Notes: generated from the sequence alone by a model not told the origin. A DNA stretch of 64,000 bases from Pseudomonas koreensis (GCF_012986595.1 NZ_JAAQYM010000001.1:806001-870000); one strand, 5' to 3'; counted from the stretch's first letter, positions 9,019 to 17,343 are shown. Made by a program: numbers and translations.

Positions 9019-10518
9019 TCACCGCAAAAGTGCCGGGGTTTTCGGGGCTGCAGTTTGTTCGGCAGTCGGCACGTCGTTGCCGGCGCCAAGTCCACCACCC
9101 AGCGCCGTCACCAACTCGGCATGCGCACTCAACCGCGCCGCCTGCACCTGCTGCTGCACTTGCTGTTGTTTGAACAACAGCGTCTGCGCATTGAGCACGT
9201 TGAGGTAATCGGTGAGGCCACGCTGATAGGCGATCATCGCGATGTCGTAAGTCTTCTGCGCAGTGGCCACGGATTCGGCGGCGAAGGCCTGCTGCTTGTC
9301 CATCGACTCGCGGCGGATCAACTGGTCGGAGATGTTCTTCAGCGCATTGACCAGTGTCTGGTTGTAATGCGCCACGGCGATGTCGTACCCGGCGGACGCT
9401 TCTCCCAGTTCGCTGCGCAAACGGCCACCGTCGAAGATCGGCAAGGAGATCGCCGGGCCGACGTTGTAGTTGAGTTTCTTGCCGGTCAAAAACTCCAGCG
9501 CCCCACCGCCGGTGGCCATGTAGCCGAGGCTGCCGACCAGATCGACGTTGGGATAAAACCCGGCATGCGCGACATCGATACCGCGCGCCTGCGCCGCCAC
9601 CTGCCAGCGACTGGCGACCACGTCCGGGCGCTGGCCCAACAACTCGGCAGGCAATGCCGACGGCAATTTCAACGCCGCATTCAGCGCCAGGGTTGGACGC
9701 TGCAACTGCGCACCGGCGCCCGGGCCTTTACCGGCCAGCGCGGCGATCTGGTTGCGGCTCAGGGCGATTTCTTCATCCAGCGCATCCAGCTGCCGATGGG
9801 TTTCCGGCAACGGCGTTTCGGCCTGGCTGACTTCGAAGTGCGTACCGATGCCACCGTCCAGACGCTTCTGCGCCAGATCAAGAATCTGCTGTTGCTGCTT
9901 GAGCGTCGCCGCAACGATGTCGCGCTGGGCGTAATGCAGCGACAGCTCGATGTAGGCGCGCACGAGGTTGTTCTGCAATTCCAGCTGCGCCAGCCGCGCC
10001 TCGGCGGCGCTCATGTGCGCCAGATCCACCGCGCGTTCGCTGGCATTGCTTTCCCGGCCCCAGAGGTCGAGGGCGTAGCTGAAACCCAGCGCAGCGTTGT
10101 TGTCCCAAGTGGTGGTGTTGGCCAGGTCCCCGGGACCGTAGAACGGGTCGGTCGGCCAGTTGTGGCGCTTGAGCGTCGACTCGCCATTGATCTGCAACGA
10201 CTCGGCGGCTTCGGCGGCACCGGCCAGCGCCTTGGCCTGACGCACCCGCGCCGCGGCCATGGCCATGCTCGGGCTGCCCTGCACGGCGAGGTCGATCCAG
10301 TGATTGAGTTGCGGGTCGCCGTAGGCTTGCCACCATTGCGCGGTGGGCCAGTGGGCGTCTTGGGCGGCATGGGCAATCGCGTCGTCGGTGGCCAGCGTAT
10401 TGGCCTCCAACGCCTTGCCTTGCGGGGCAATGCCAGCGGTACCGATGCAGCCGCCGAGAGCCAAAGTGAAAGCCAGAACACTGAGCGGCAAAAGCGCTCT
10501 GTTGATGCGACGCGGCAC
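9019..10518 (-). CDS. Outer-membrane efflux lipoprotein, NodT/OprM family
   Basis: A 499-residue protein. The N-terminus (MPRRINRALLPLSVLAFTLA then LGGC) is a lipoprotein signal with the lipobox cysteine near residue 24. Two repeats with long helices follow, including the WWQAYGDPQLNHWIDLA start and LDLWGR segments usual in the NodT group of TolC-like channels. Role: the outer-membrane exit duct of tripartite pumps. Lying first in the minus-strand operon with the FUSC pump, DUF1656 and adaptor, it most likely serves that pump. A LysR gene is divergent from it. Confidence 0.9.
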   Translation of the reverse strand: MPRRINRALLPLSVLAFTLALGGCIGTAGIAPQGKALEANTLATDDAIAHAAQDAHWPTAQWWQAYGDPQLNHWIDLAVQGSPSMAMAAARVRQAKALAGAAEAAESLQINGESTLKRHNWPTDPFYGPGDLANTTTWDNNAALGFSYALDLWGRESNASERAVDLAHMSAAEARLAQLELQNNLVRAYIELSLHYAQRDIVAATLKQQQQILDLAQKRLDGGIGTHFEVSQAETPLPETHRQLDALDEEIALSRNQIAALAGKGPGAGAQLQRPTLALNAALKLPSALPAELLGQRPDVVASRWQVAAQARGIDVAHAGFYPNVDLVGSLGYMATGGGALEFLTGKKLNYNVGPAISLPIFDGGRLRSELGEASAGYDIAVAHYNQTLVNALKNISDQLIRRESMDKQQAFAAESVATAQKTYDIAMIAYQRGLTDYLNVLNAQTLLFKQQQVQQQVQAARLSAHAELVTALGGGLGAGNDVPTAEQTAAPKTPALLR

Positions 10519-10563
10519 AGCTGCGAATTCCTGAAAGAGGATAAGGCGGGGCGTGTTCCCCTC

Positions 10564-10650
10564 TGTAGGAGCTGCCGAAGGCTGCGATCTTTTTGATCTT
10601 GATTCCCTTAAAACAAAATCGAAAGATCGCAGCCTTCGGCAGCTCCTACA
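10564..10650. repeat. REP doublet (GATCGCAGCC family)
   Basis: TGTAGGAGCTGCCGAAGGCT and its inverted copy, between the divergent outer-membrane factor and LysR genes, 45 bases upstream of the first of these. It may separate the two promoters. Confidence 0.85.
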
Positions 10651-10802
10651 TGGGAACGGCGCAATTCTATGGAACGCCCTGTGCGGCGATAAGCTGGGAT
10701 TCCTGTGAATCTTTGTTACCGTTAACGAGATAATCCCTTGGTCGGGGGTCTCAGCCCCTGAAACTTCGTGTCACAATTTGCCATCTCCCTTGAGAGCACC
10801 CC

Positions 10803-11771
10803 ATGGACACATTGCAAAACATGCGCGCCTTCAGTTGCGTGGCCGAAGCCGGCAGCTTCACCGCCGCCGCCGTGCAACTCGACACCACCACGGCCAACGT
10901 CTCGCGCGCGGTCTCCAACCTGGAAGCCCACCTGCAAACCCGCCTGCTCAATCGCACGACCCGGCGCATCGCCCTGACCGAAGCCGGCAAGCGCTACCTG
11001 CTGCGCTGCGAACAGATCCTGGCCTATGTCGAAGAAGCCGAAGCCGAGGCCAGCCAAGCCCACGCCCGCCCCGCCGGCCAGCTGAAAGTGCACACCATGA
11101 CCGGCATCGGCCAGCACTTCGTGATCGACGCCATCGCCCGCTACCGCAAGACCCACCCGGACGTGACCTTCGACCTGACCATGGCCAACCGCGTGCCGGA
11201 CCTGCTCGACGAGGGCTACGACGTGTCCATCGTGCTCGCCAGCGAACTGCCGGACTCGGGTTTCGTCTCGCAACGCCTGGGCATCACCTACAGCATCGTC
11301 TGCGCCTCGCCGGCCTACGTGAAAGCCAACGGCTGCGCACAAAAGCCCAGCGACCTGCTGAACCACGCCTGCCTGCGCCTCGTCAGCCCGGTGATCCCCC
11401 TGGAAAAATGGGCCTTCAACGGCCCGGACGGCCAGGAAATGGTCACCATCAACAGCTCGCCATTCCTGGTGAACTCCGCCGACGCAATGAAAGCCGCGAT
11501 CATCAGCGGCATGGGCGTCGGCGTGCTGCCGGTGTACGCCGCCATCGAAGGCCTGCGCAACGGCACGCTGGTGCGGATGATGCCGAACTACCGCTCGCAG
11601 GAACTCAACCTGTACGCGATCTACCCATCGCGGCAATACCTGGATGCGAAGATCAAAACCTGGGTGGAGTACTTGCGCGGATCGCTGCCGGAAATATTGG
11701 CGGCGCACCAAGCAGAACTGGCCGCCTACGAGTTAAGCGGCAGCCTCGCCGGAGCCCGCGTCGCCAACTGA
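10803..11771 (+). CDS. LysR-family regulator, probable controller of the efflux operon
   Basis: A 322-residue protein starting MDTLQNMRAFSCVAEAGSFT. Residues about 1-60 are the LysR winged helix (TTANVSRAVSNLEAHLQTRL, LLNRTTRRIALTEAG); the rest is the effector domain, with the GMGVGVLPVYAAIEGL segment typical of the CrgA/AaeR-like group. It is divergent from the four-gene efflux operon, with a REP doublet in the 284-base gap, as AaeR is next to aaeXAB. The C-terminus has an Ala-rich tail. The ligand is presumably an aromatic acid, by inference from the neighbouring genes only. Confidence 0.88.
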   Translation: MDTLQNMRAFSCVAEAGSFTAAAVQLDTTTANVSRAVSNLEAHLQTRLLNRTTRRIALTEAGKRYLLRCEQILAYVEEAEAEASQAHARPAGQLKVHTMTGIGQHFVIDAIARYRKTHPDVTFDLTMANRVPDLLDEGYDVSIVLASELPDSGFVSQRLGITYSIVCASPAYVKANGCAQKPSDLLNHACLRLVSPVIPLEKWAFNGPDGQEMVTINSSPFLVNSADAMKAAIISGMGVGVLPVYAAIEGLRNGTLVRMMPNYRSQELNLYAIYPSRQYLDAKIKTWVEYLRGSLPEILAAHQAELAAYELSGSLAGARVAN

Positions 11772-11791
11772 TTTTCAACATATCGCGAAAC

Positions 11792-11872
11792 CTGCAGGCG
11801 CGGCCGCCGGCTGCGATCGTTTGAGCTTGATGTTTAAACATCAAAAGATCGCAGCCTACGGCAGCTCCTACA
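11792..11872. repeat. REP doublet, partly decayed (GATCGCAGCC family)
   Basis: The left arm (CCTGCAGGCGCGGCCGCCGG CTGCGATCG) is diverged and the right arm (AAAAGATCGCAGCCTACGG) is nearly consensus; a TTTAAA palindrome lies at the tip. Confidence 0.75.
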
Positions 11873-12000
11873 AAGGAGTGATTTGGCGGAAGTTTTCCGA
11901 CAGGTTTTGAAGGTTGTGGGTCGGAAATTGGGTGGATAGGCTCAGGGGGTCGTTGACGAATCAACGACCGGACTTGGTCGTCCGGGTTTAGAATGGCGCA

Positions 12001-12152
12001 CTTTTTAAGCTTGCTTAATGGCGAGCTGTGCGTGGGAGGGCCTTGGCCCTGCCGGGTTTCCATTCCCTGGTCGACCAACCTGCGTACGGTTCGCCACCCT
12101 ATTGCTTGGTCGCAGTACGTGGCGAACTCCACACCCCGAATGGAGTTTCACC
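12001..12152 (+). promoter_or_regulatory. Structured leader of the DUF3077/DUF6124 gene, candidate cis-acting RNA
   Basis: The 150 bases before the ATG at 12153 hold several exact complementarities. GTTCGCCAC (12089-12097) pairs with GTGGCGAAC (12119-12127). AACTCC (12125-12130) pairs with GGAGTT (12142-12147), which contains the ribosome site. These two hairpins share AAC and exclude each other in full form. GGCGAGC (12020-12026) can also pair with GTTCGCC with one G-U pair. TGGTCGACCA (12068-12077) is a perfect palindrome, and AGGGC/GCCCT flank a small loop at about 12037-12050. Regulation by structure switching is inferred. Confidence 0.5.
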
Positions 12153-12527
12153 ATGATCAAACCATCGCCCAATCCGCCCGAGACGGACTGCACCTCCCCC
12201 TACGAATCCATCGACTCGAAAAAACTCCACGACGCCGCCGAGCGTGCGCTGGACCACTACCTCAAACCCTCCTCCACCCCCCTGAAATCCCACAAGCCCA
12301 GCACCATGTTCCAGGTCGTCCCCGACATGGACAACGAAAGCCTGCTGGTGCACGCCTGCGAATCACTGGCCTCGGCGAGCATCATGACCAGCGACATTGC
12401 GGCCTATGTGGATCCGCCACAGCGGCACACCCTTCTGGCGATTCAGCAGATCATCATGCTGGCGGAACTGGCCGTGAATCGAGTGCTGGATAATGTCGAA
12501 ATCACCCAGCCAGCAGCACACAGCTGA
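12153..12527 (+). CDS. DUF3077/DUF6124-family small protein
   Basis: A 124-residue protein from the ATG at 12153, with GGAG eight bases upstream. The open frame runs up to 12018, but that stretch is the structured leader and I do not take it as coding. The C-terminal part (FQVVPDMDNESLLVHACESLASASIMTSDIAAYV, then a helix LLAIQQIIMLAELAVNRVLD; shown here in pieces) is the family signature of a Pseudomonas-restricted group of unknown function. Such genes are typically present in several copies per genome. No signal peptide or membrane segment. A REP pair starts at 12533, only six bases after the stop. Confidence 0.8.
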   Translation: MIKPSPNPPETDCTSPYESIDSKKLHDAAERALDHYLKPSSTPLKSHKPSTMFQVVPDMDNESLLVHACESLASASIMTSDIAAYVDPPQRHTLLAIQQIIMLAELAVNRVLDNVEITQPAAHS

Positions 12528-12532
12528 ACCCT

Positions 12533-12623
12533 TGTGAGAGCGAGCCTGCTCGCGAAGGCGTTAGCACCTCCAACACTTCTGGTGACTGACACACCGCTTT
12601 CGCGAGCAGGCTCGCTCCCACAG
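12533..12623. repeat. REP doublet heading the tandem array
   Basis: GAGCGAGCCTGCTCGCGAA and inverted TTCGCGAGCAGGCTCGCTCC, 40 bases apart, sit directly before the first 72-bp unit of the array. Confidence 0.85.
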
Positions 12624-13199
12624 TTGGATTGAGTGTATTCAGCTGGAGACTTGGTCGGCTGTCAGGCCGCCATCGCTGGCAAGCCAGCTCCCACAATTGG
12701 ATTGAGTGCATTCAGTTGGAGACTGGTCGGCTGTCAGGCCGCCATCGCGAGCAGGCTCACTCCTACAGTTGGATTGGGTGCATTCAGCTGGAGATTGGTC
12801 GGCTGTCAGGCCGCCATCGCTGGCAAGCCAGCTCCCACAATTGGATTGAGTGCATTCAGTTGGAGACTGGTCGGCTGTCAGGCCGCCATCGCTGGCAAGC
12901 CAGCTCCCACAATTGGATTGGGTGCATTCAGTCGGAGATTGGTTGGCTATCAGGCCGTCATCGCGAGCAGGCTCACTCCTACAGTTGGATTGAGTGCATT
13001 CAGTTGGAGACTGGTCGGCTGTCAGGCCGCCATCGCTGGCAAGCCAGCTCCCACAATTGGATTGGGTGCATTCAGTCGGAGATTGGTTGGCTGTCAGGCC
13101 GCCATCGCGAGCAGGCTCACTCCTACAGTTGGATTGGGTGTATTCAGCTGGAGATGGTCGGCTGTCAGGCCGCCATCGCTGGCAAGCCAGCTCCCACAG
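12624..13199. repeat. Tandem array: eight 72-bp units, each with a REP-like head
   Basis: Units begin with TTGGATTG at 12624, 12697, 12769, 12841, 12913, 12985, 13057 and 13129. The first is 73 bases and the last 71; the others are 72. Each reads TTGGATTGRGTGYATTCAG, then GGAGAYTGGTCGGCTGTCAG, then GCCGCCATCG and one of two heads: CTGGCAAGCCAGCTCCCACA (units 1, 3, 4, 6, 8) or CGAGCAGGCTCACTCCTACA (units 2, 5, 7). The 72-base period is a multiple of three, so long false open frames with a 24-residue repeat run through it. Alternating heads suggest growth by duplication of two-unit blocks. Confidence 0.93.
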
Positions 13200-13254
13200 A
13201 AATCAACAGCAGACCGCATCCGCTTCTCACCACTCAACAGGATGAGCGTTAGCT

Positions 13255-13640
13255 CGGCTGCAGCTCTTGATCTTGCCGTACCGGCCCCTTCGGCAGGCTG
13301 AGTGGAGGGGTTTATCCGGGGGTGGGAGCGCAGCGACCGTTTGGCGCAGCCAAACACATCGAGAGGAGGTGCAGCGAAGCAAACCGTAGGCGATGCCCCC
13401 CGGATGAATCCCGGAGCGAAGGAACCCGAGCCTAAGCGAGGGCCGAACGCCGGGGCCCAGACCTTTGGTTCCTTTGGGGCGTCTGCCAAAGGGACTCGCT
13501 GTAAGAGCGAAACCGCCAGCGGCAACACCCGCAGAAACGGATATACACCCAAAACCCCAAGAACCTGGTCGGCCCAAAGGCCGCCAAGACAACCCCAAGC
13601 CAGAAATGATAGCGTGCTTGGTAATCCAGACAGCCGAGCC
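13255..13640. repeat. Long non-coding intergenic element of Pseudomonas type
   Basis: No credible gene in this 390-base stretch. It includes short complementary pieces (TTTGGTTCCTTTGGGGC and GCCAAAGGGACTCGC flanking CGTCT; GTTTGGCGCAGCCAAAC at about 13337-13354; CCGGGGG/CCCCCCGG). The wording (GAGGAGGTGCAGCGAAGC, GTAGGCGATGCCCCCCGG, TGTAAGAGCGAAACCGCCAG) matches an intergenic sequence I remember as recurring in many Pseudomonas genomes, so it is probably a multi-copy element; this needs a search to confirm. Confidence 0.45.
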
Positions 13641-13648
13641 CCAGCCCA

Positions 13649-14623
13649 ATGAAAAAAACAGTCCTGGCCTTCAGCCGCATCACCCCCCCAATGATCGAAC
13701 GCCTGCAACAGGAATTCGACGTCATCGTCCCCAACCCCAAAAACGGCGACATCAACGCCCAATTCAACGAAGCCCTCCCCCACGCCCACGGCCTCATCGG
13801 CGTCGGCCGCAAACTCGGCAAAGCCCAACTCGAAAACGCGGCCAAACTCGAAGTCGTCTCCAGCGTCTCCGTCGGCTACGACAACTACGACCTCGACTAC
13901 TTCAACCAACGCGGCATCATGCTCACCAACACCCCCGACGTGCTCACCGAAAGCACCGCCGACCTCGCCTTCGCCCTGATCATGAGCAGCGCCCGCCGGG
14001 TCGCCGAACTCGACGCCTGGACCAAGGCCGGCCAGTGGCAAGCCAGCGTCGGCGCACCGTTGTTCGGCTGTGACGTCCACGGCAAAACCCTGGGCATCGT
14101 CGGCATGGGCAACATCGGCGCCGCCGTCGCCCGCCGTGGCCACTTCGGCTTCAACATGCCGATCCTCTACAGCGGCAACAGCCGCAAGACCGAACTGGAA
14201 CAACAACTCGGCGCGCAATTTCGCAGCCTCGACCAACTGCTGGCCGAAGCCGACTTCGTCTGCCTGGTCGTGCCGCTCAGCGACAAGACCCGCCACCTGA
14301 TCAGCCACCGCGAACTGGCGCTGATGAAACCGAGCGCCATTCTGGTCAACATTTCTCGCGGTCCGGTGGTCGATGAACCGGCGCTGATCGAAGCCCTGCA
14401 AAACAACCGCATCCGTGGCGCCGGCCTCGACGTCTACGAAAAAGAACCGCTGGCCGAGTCGCCGCTGTTCCAGTTGAAAAACGCCGTGACATTGCCGCAC
14501 ATCGGCTCCGCCACCCATGAAACCCGCGAAGCCATGGCCAACCGCGCCCTCGCCAACCTGCGCAGCGCGCTGCTTGGTGAACGCCCGCAAGATCTGGTCA
14601 ACCCGCAAGTCTGGCGCGGATAA
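13649..14623 (+). CDS. ghrB: D-2-hydroxyacid dehydrogenase (glyoxylate/hydroxypyruvate reductase B type)
   Basis: A 324-residue cytoplasmic protein. The D-2-hydroxyacid dehydrogenase layout is complete: a split catalytic domain, a Rossmann domain with GMGNIG (about residue 152), and the catalytic Arg in NISRGPVVDE, Glu in LDVYEKEP and His in LPHIGSAT. The sequence is closest to GhrB/2-ketogluconate reductase proteins, which reduce glyoxylate, hydroxypyruvate or 2-keto-gluconate with NAD(P)H. There are no kgu-type neighbours, so a role in gluconate metabolism has no support here. The gene stands alone, with a repeat region before it and a terminator hairpin after it. Confidence 0.85.
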   Translation: MKKTVLAFSRITPPMIERLQQEFDVIVPNPKNGDINAQFNEALPHAHGLIGVGRKLGKAQLENAAKLEVVSSVSVGYDNYDLDYFNQRGIMLTNTPDVLTESTADLAFALIMSSARRVAELDAWTKAGQWQASVGAPLFGCDVHGKTLGIVGMGNIGAAVARRGHFGFNMPILYSGNSRKTELEQQLGAQFRSLDQLLAEADFVCLVVPLSDKTRHLISHRELALMKPSAILVNISRGPVVDEPALIEALQNNRIRGAGLDVYEKEPLAESPLFQLKNAVTLPHIGSATHETREAMANRALANLRSALLGERPQDLVNPQVWRG

Positions 14624-14629
14624 AAAAGA

Positions 14630-14659
14630 ACGGGCAAGTGCATAACCGCACTTGCCCGT
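14630..14659 (+). terminator. Hairpin terminator after ghrB
   Basis: ACGGGCAAGTG and CACTTGCCCGT form a perfect 11-bp stem with an eight-base loop, starting seven bases after the stop. The T-run is missing, so it may act as an RNA-stabilising or attenuating hairpin instead. Confidence 0.65.
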
Positions 14660-14771
14660 CAGTGGCCGCCCCACACAACTTGAAATTGAACAACAACCCC
14701 AATTAAACAACAGCATTATAAGCTCTGCCTGGCGATCGAATGATCGACTAACGCTATGGAGAGCTGAACCC

Positions 14772-15281
14772 GTGAACACCCTGACAACCGACAAACTCAT
14801 TCGTTACAGCAAAGTTATCTTGATGGCTTACATCAGTTTCTTTGGCGTACTGGTGATAATCCACAACTTTACCGACTACGACTCTAATTACACTTACGTG
14901 GCGCATATCCTGAGCATGGACACCACTACCGCCAGTGAATCCATAAAGTATCGAGCGATTGAATCATCGCTGATCCATCACCGGATCTATTGGTTCATCA
15001 TCACACTGGAGGTCACGTATACCTTGCTGTGCGTGATGGGCACCTATCAATTGCTGCGCCATATCAATGCGCCTGCCGAAGTATTCCACGAGGCAAAAAA
15101 GTTCTCGATCATGGGCATACTGGCGGCCATTTTCATTTATTACGTGTGCCTGCAAACTGTGGGTGTGGAATGGTTTGACATGGACACTTCGCAATCATGG
15201 AATGCCAAGGACTGGGCACGGCATATCGTTGACTTCGTATTCCCGGTGATGATTTACATTACTTTGAAAGTCGAGCGCTGA
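14772..15281 (+). CDS. DUF2165 small integral membrane protein
   Basis: A 169-residue protein starting at GTG 14772, with GGAG about ten bases upstream. Four hydrophobic segments are visible (YSKVILMAYISFFGVLVII, IYWFIITLEVTYTLLCVMG, MGILAAIFIYYVCLQTVG, IVDFVFPVMIYITLKV), and the WNAKDWARH loop near the C-terminus fits the DUF2165 family. Function unknown. The gene is clearly less GC-rich than its neighbours and uses more A/T-ending codons, which may point to a different history. It converges with the EamA gene. Confidence 0.8.
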   Translation: MNTLTTDKLIRYSKVILMAYISFFGVLVIIHNFTDYDSNYTYVAHILSMDTTTASESIKYRAIESSLIHHRIYWFIITLEVTYTLLCVMGTYQLLRHINAPAEVFHEAKKFSIMGILAAIFIYYVCLQTVGVEWFDMDTSQSWNAKDWARHIVDFVFPVMIYITLKVER

Positions 15282-15300
15282 TATCCAGCGTCCGTTTATT

Positions 15301-16203
15301 TCATGCCAACTTTCCCTGTACCGGTGCCACCAGCGTTTTCGGCTTACGAAACACCAGCACATTACCCAGCATCACCAATACCAGCCCGACCAGCGCCGGC
15401 GCCGTCCACTGATAACCCTCGGCAAACGCTGATACGTTCAGCGCCACCACCGGGAACAGCACGGTGCAATACGCCGCACGCTCCGGCCCCATGCGCCCGA
15501 CCAGCGTCAGGTACGCGGTGAAGCCGATCACCGAGCCCGGAATGACCAGGTACAGCAGCGCGCCGACGTAGCGCGGCGACCAGTCCATGTTGAACGGAAT
15601 GCCTTTGACCAGGCACCACACCGACAGCATCGCCGCGCCGTAGGCCATGCCCCAGGCATTGGTGGTCAAGGGTCTCAGACCGGCCTTCTGTTGCAGGCTC
15701 GAGAGCATGTTGCCCGCCGAGAAACACAGGGTTCCGCACAATGCCAGCGCCAGACCGAGCAAGGTCTGCGGGCTGGCGTGATGGCCGGCCAGTTCCGGCC
15801 AGAACAACATCCCCAGCCCGAACAAGCCCAGCGCCCCGCCCATCAGCACATTGCGGGCAATGCGCTGGCCGAAGAACACCCGCGCATTGAGCGCGTTCCA
15901 CAAAGTCGCGGTGGAAAACACCACCGCCACCAGGCCGCTGGGGATCCACTGGCTGGCCGTCAGGAAACACATGAAGTTGACGCAGAACAGGCACAAACCC
16001 TGCGCCACGCAGATCAGATGGCCACGGCGGTTCATCGGCTGCAGCCTGCGGCTGAGCAGCAACAGCACGAACAACACCAGCGCGGCGAGGCCGAAGCGAT
16101 AGACGATCGACACTGGAATCGCCACCACCCCCAGTTGCCATTTCAGGGCTATCCAGGTGGTGCCCCAGATCAGCACGGTCAACAAATACAACGACAGGTT
16201 CAT
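15301..16203 (-). CDS. EamA/DMT-family exporter
   Basis: A 300-residue protein from the ATG at 16203, with AAGGAG eight bases upstream; the longer open frame runs into a REP element. About ten hydrophobic helices in two repeated halves (LYLLTVLIWGTTWIALKWQLG at the start of the first, split here only for length) give the drug/metabolite transporter layout of RhtA/YdcZ-like exporters. Likely role: inner-membrane export of amino acids or similar metabolites. An AraC regulator is divergent from it and probably controls it. Confidence 0.85.
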   Translation of the reverse strand: MNLSLYLLTVLIWGTTWIALKWQLGVVAIPVSIVYRFGLAALVLFVLLLLSRRLQPMNRRGHLICVAQGLCLFCVNFMCFLTASQWIPSGLVAVVFSTATLWNALNARVFFGQRIARNVLMGGALGLFGLGMLFWPELAGHHASPQTLLGLALALCGTLCFSAGNMLSSLQQKAGLRPLTTNAWGMAYGAAMLSVWCLVKGIPFNMDWSPRYVGALLYLVIPGSVIGFTAYLTLVGRMGPERAAYCTVLFPVVALNVSAFAEGYQWTAPALVGLVLVMLGNVLVFRKPKTLVAPVQGKLA

Positions 16204-16241
16204 GGCAAACACTCCTTGATGCGGCAACGCTGAGCGCTTTT

Positions 16242-16332
16242 CTGTCGCGAGCGAGCTTGCTCGCGCTGGGCTTCGCAGCAGCCCCATTGGTGAGTGCCGC
16301 GCACTCAGCGCGAGCAAGCTCCCTCGCCACAG
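16242..16332. repeat. REP doublet (variant of the GCGAGGGAGCTTGCTC family)
   Basis: TCGCGAGCGAGCTTGCTCGC and inverted GCGAGCAAGCTCCCTCGCC, in the gap between divergent exporter and AraC genes. Confidence 0.82.
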
Positions 16333-16467
16333 GTTTCGCGTTTAATTGAGAATCAGGGTGCGGTAGCAAGGGTTGGAGCGCTTGCACAATCTTGCGCTTT
16401 TGTCGGCGTACTGGCTGGCAGCGCGACGCCTACGGAGTAGGATGCAAGGCGTTGGAGAGAACCGCAT

Positions 16468-17343
16468 ATGGCCGCTATCGATACCCTGCAAGTCTTTCAA
16501 GCCCTCAACCGCTCGCCGAACGCACGCCTTGTGCACAGCGCCGAGCTCGGAGACGGCTTGTCTGCGGCGCTGTGGACCAACCACCACGACGCCCAGGAAT
16601 ACGAAGCACCAAGTCACCACACGTTGTCCTGCTATATCGCCGGCGGTACCGGCACGTTTCGGCGCGGTCAGCCGGGGCACAAGGGTGGCCCGGACAAACT
16701 CTGCATCCTGCCCGCCGAGCATGAGTCAGGCTGGGTGATCAACGGCGACATTCGCCTGGCACACCTGTATTTCAGCGCCGAACAATTCGCCCTGGGTTGC
16801 GTCACCCTGCTTGATCGCGAACCTCGGGAAATGCAGTTGCGCGAGCAGACTTTTCTCGAAGACCCGCAACAGGCGCGGCGCTTTCGGCAACTGTTGACCC
16901 TGAACTGGGACGAACCCGCCGAGCGTCTGCTGACCAGTAGCCTCGCCCATGAATTGATCAGCCACACCTTGCTCAGCCAGGTCGGCGCCCGCCAGGGGTT
17001 GCGCCTCAAGGGCGGGCTGGCGCCGCATCAGCGTCGGCAACTGGTGGAGTTCATCGACAGTCAGTTGGCCGAGCCCATCAGCCTCGGGCAACTGGCCGGG
17101 TTGTGTGCGCTGTCGGAATACCACTTTGCGCGGATGTTCCGCACCAGTTTCGGTTTGCCGCCGCATCAGTATGTGCTGGCACGCCGCTTGAGCCGGGCGC
17201 GGGAGTTGTTGCGTAGCACGGCGTTGCCGTTGGGGGAGATTGCGCTGGCGTGCGGCTTTGCCAGTGCCAGTCATTTCACCAATCGGTTCAAGCAGGTGTT
17301 GGGTGGGACGCCTGGGGAATATCGGCAGGCGTTTTTGCGCTGA
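16468..17343 (+). CDS. AraC-family transcriptional regulator
   Basis: A 291-residue protein with GGAGAG about ten bases before the ATG. The N-terminal half is cupin-like sensor sequence (HHTLSCYIAGGTGTFRRG, HESGWVINGDIRLAHLYF). The C-terminal half is the double helix-turn-helix AraC domain (SLGQLAGLCALSEYHFARMF, then LPLGEIALACGFASASHFTN and FKQVLGGTPGEYR). It lies divergent from the EamA exporter, with a REP doublet between them, so regulation of that exporter is the simplest reading. Ligand unknown. Confidence 0.88.
   Translation: MAAIDTLQVFQALNRSPNARLVHSAELGDGLSAALWTNHHDAQEYEAPSHHTLSCYIAGGTGTFRRGQPGHKGGPDKLCILPAEHESGWVINGDIRLAHLYFSAEQFALGCVTLLDREPREMQLREQTFLEDPQQARRFRQLLTLNWDEPAERLLTSSLAHELISHTLLSQVGARQGLRLKGGLAPHQRRQLVEFIDSQLAEPISLGQLAGLCALSEYHFARMFRTSFGLPPHQYVLARRLSRARELLRSTALPLGEIALACGFASASHFTNRFKQVLGGTPGEYRQAFLR

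Noticed and set aside
8995..10596. 533-residue open frame on the plus strand
   Set aside because: Shadow of the outer-membrane efflux lipoprotein, which has a lipobox and family motifs.
12018..12152. N-terminal extension of the DUF3077/DUF6124 gene
   Set aside because: The open stretch coincides with the structured leader; the ATG at 12153 has the ribosome site and matches the family start.
12624..13199. Tandem array as a CRISPR locus
   Set aside because: Units are joined head to tail with no unique spacers, and no cas genes are in the window.
12629..13301. Long open frames of 207 and 222 residues with a 24-residue repeat
   Set aside because: They are the 72-bp tandem REP array read in two frames; the period is a multiple of three, so stops are missing by chance. 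No ribosome site and both frames look equally 'coding'.
13094..14800. 568-residue open frame on the minus strand
   Set aside because: Runs antisense through the array, the intergenic element and the whole ghrB gene; ghrB has all catalytic motifs, and the antisense product is low-complexity.
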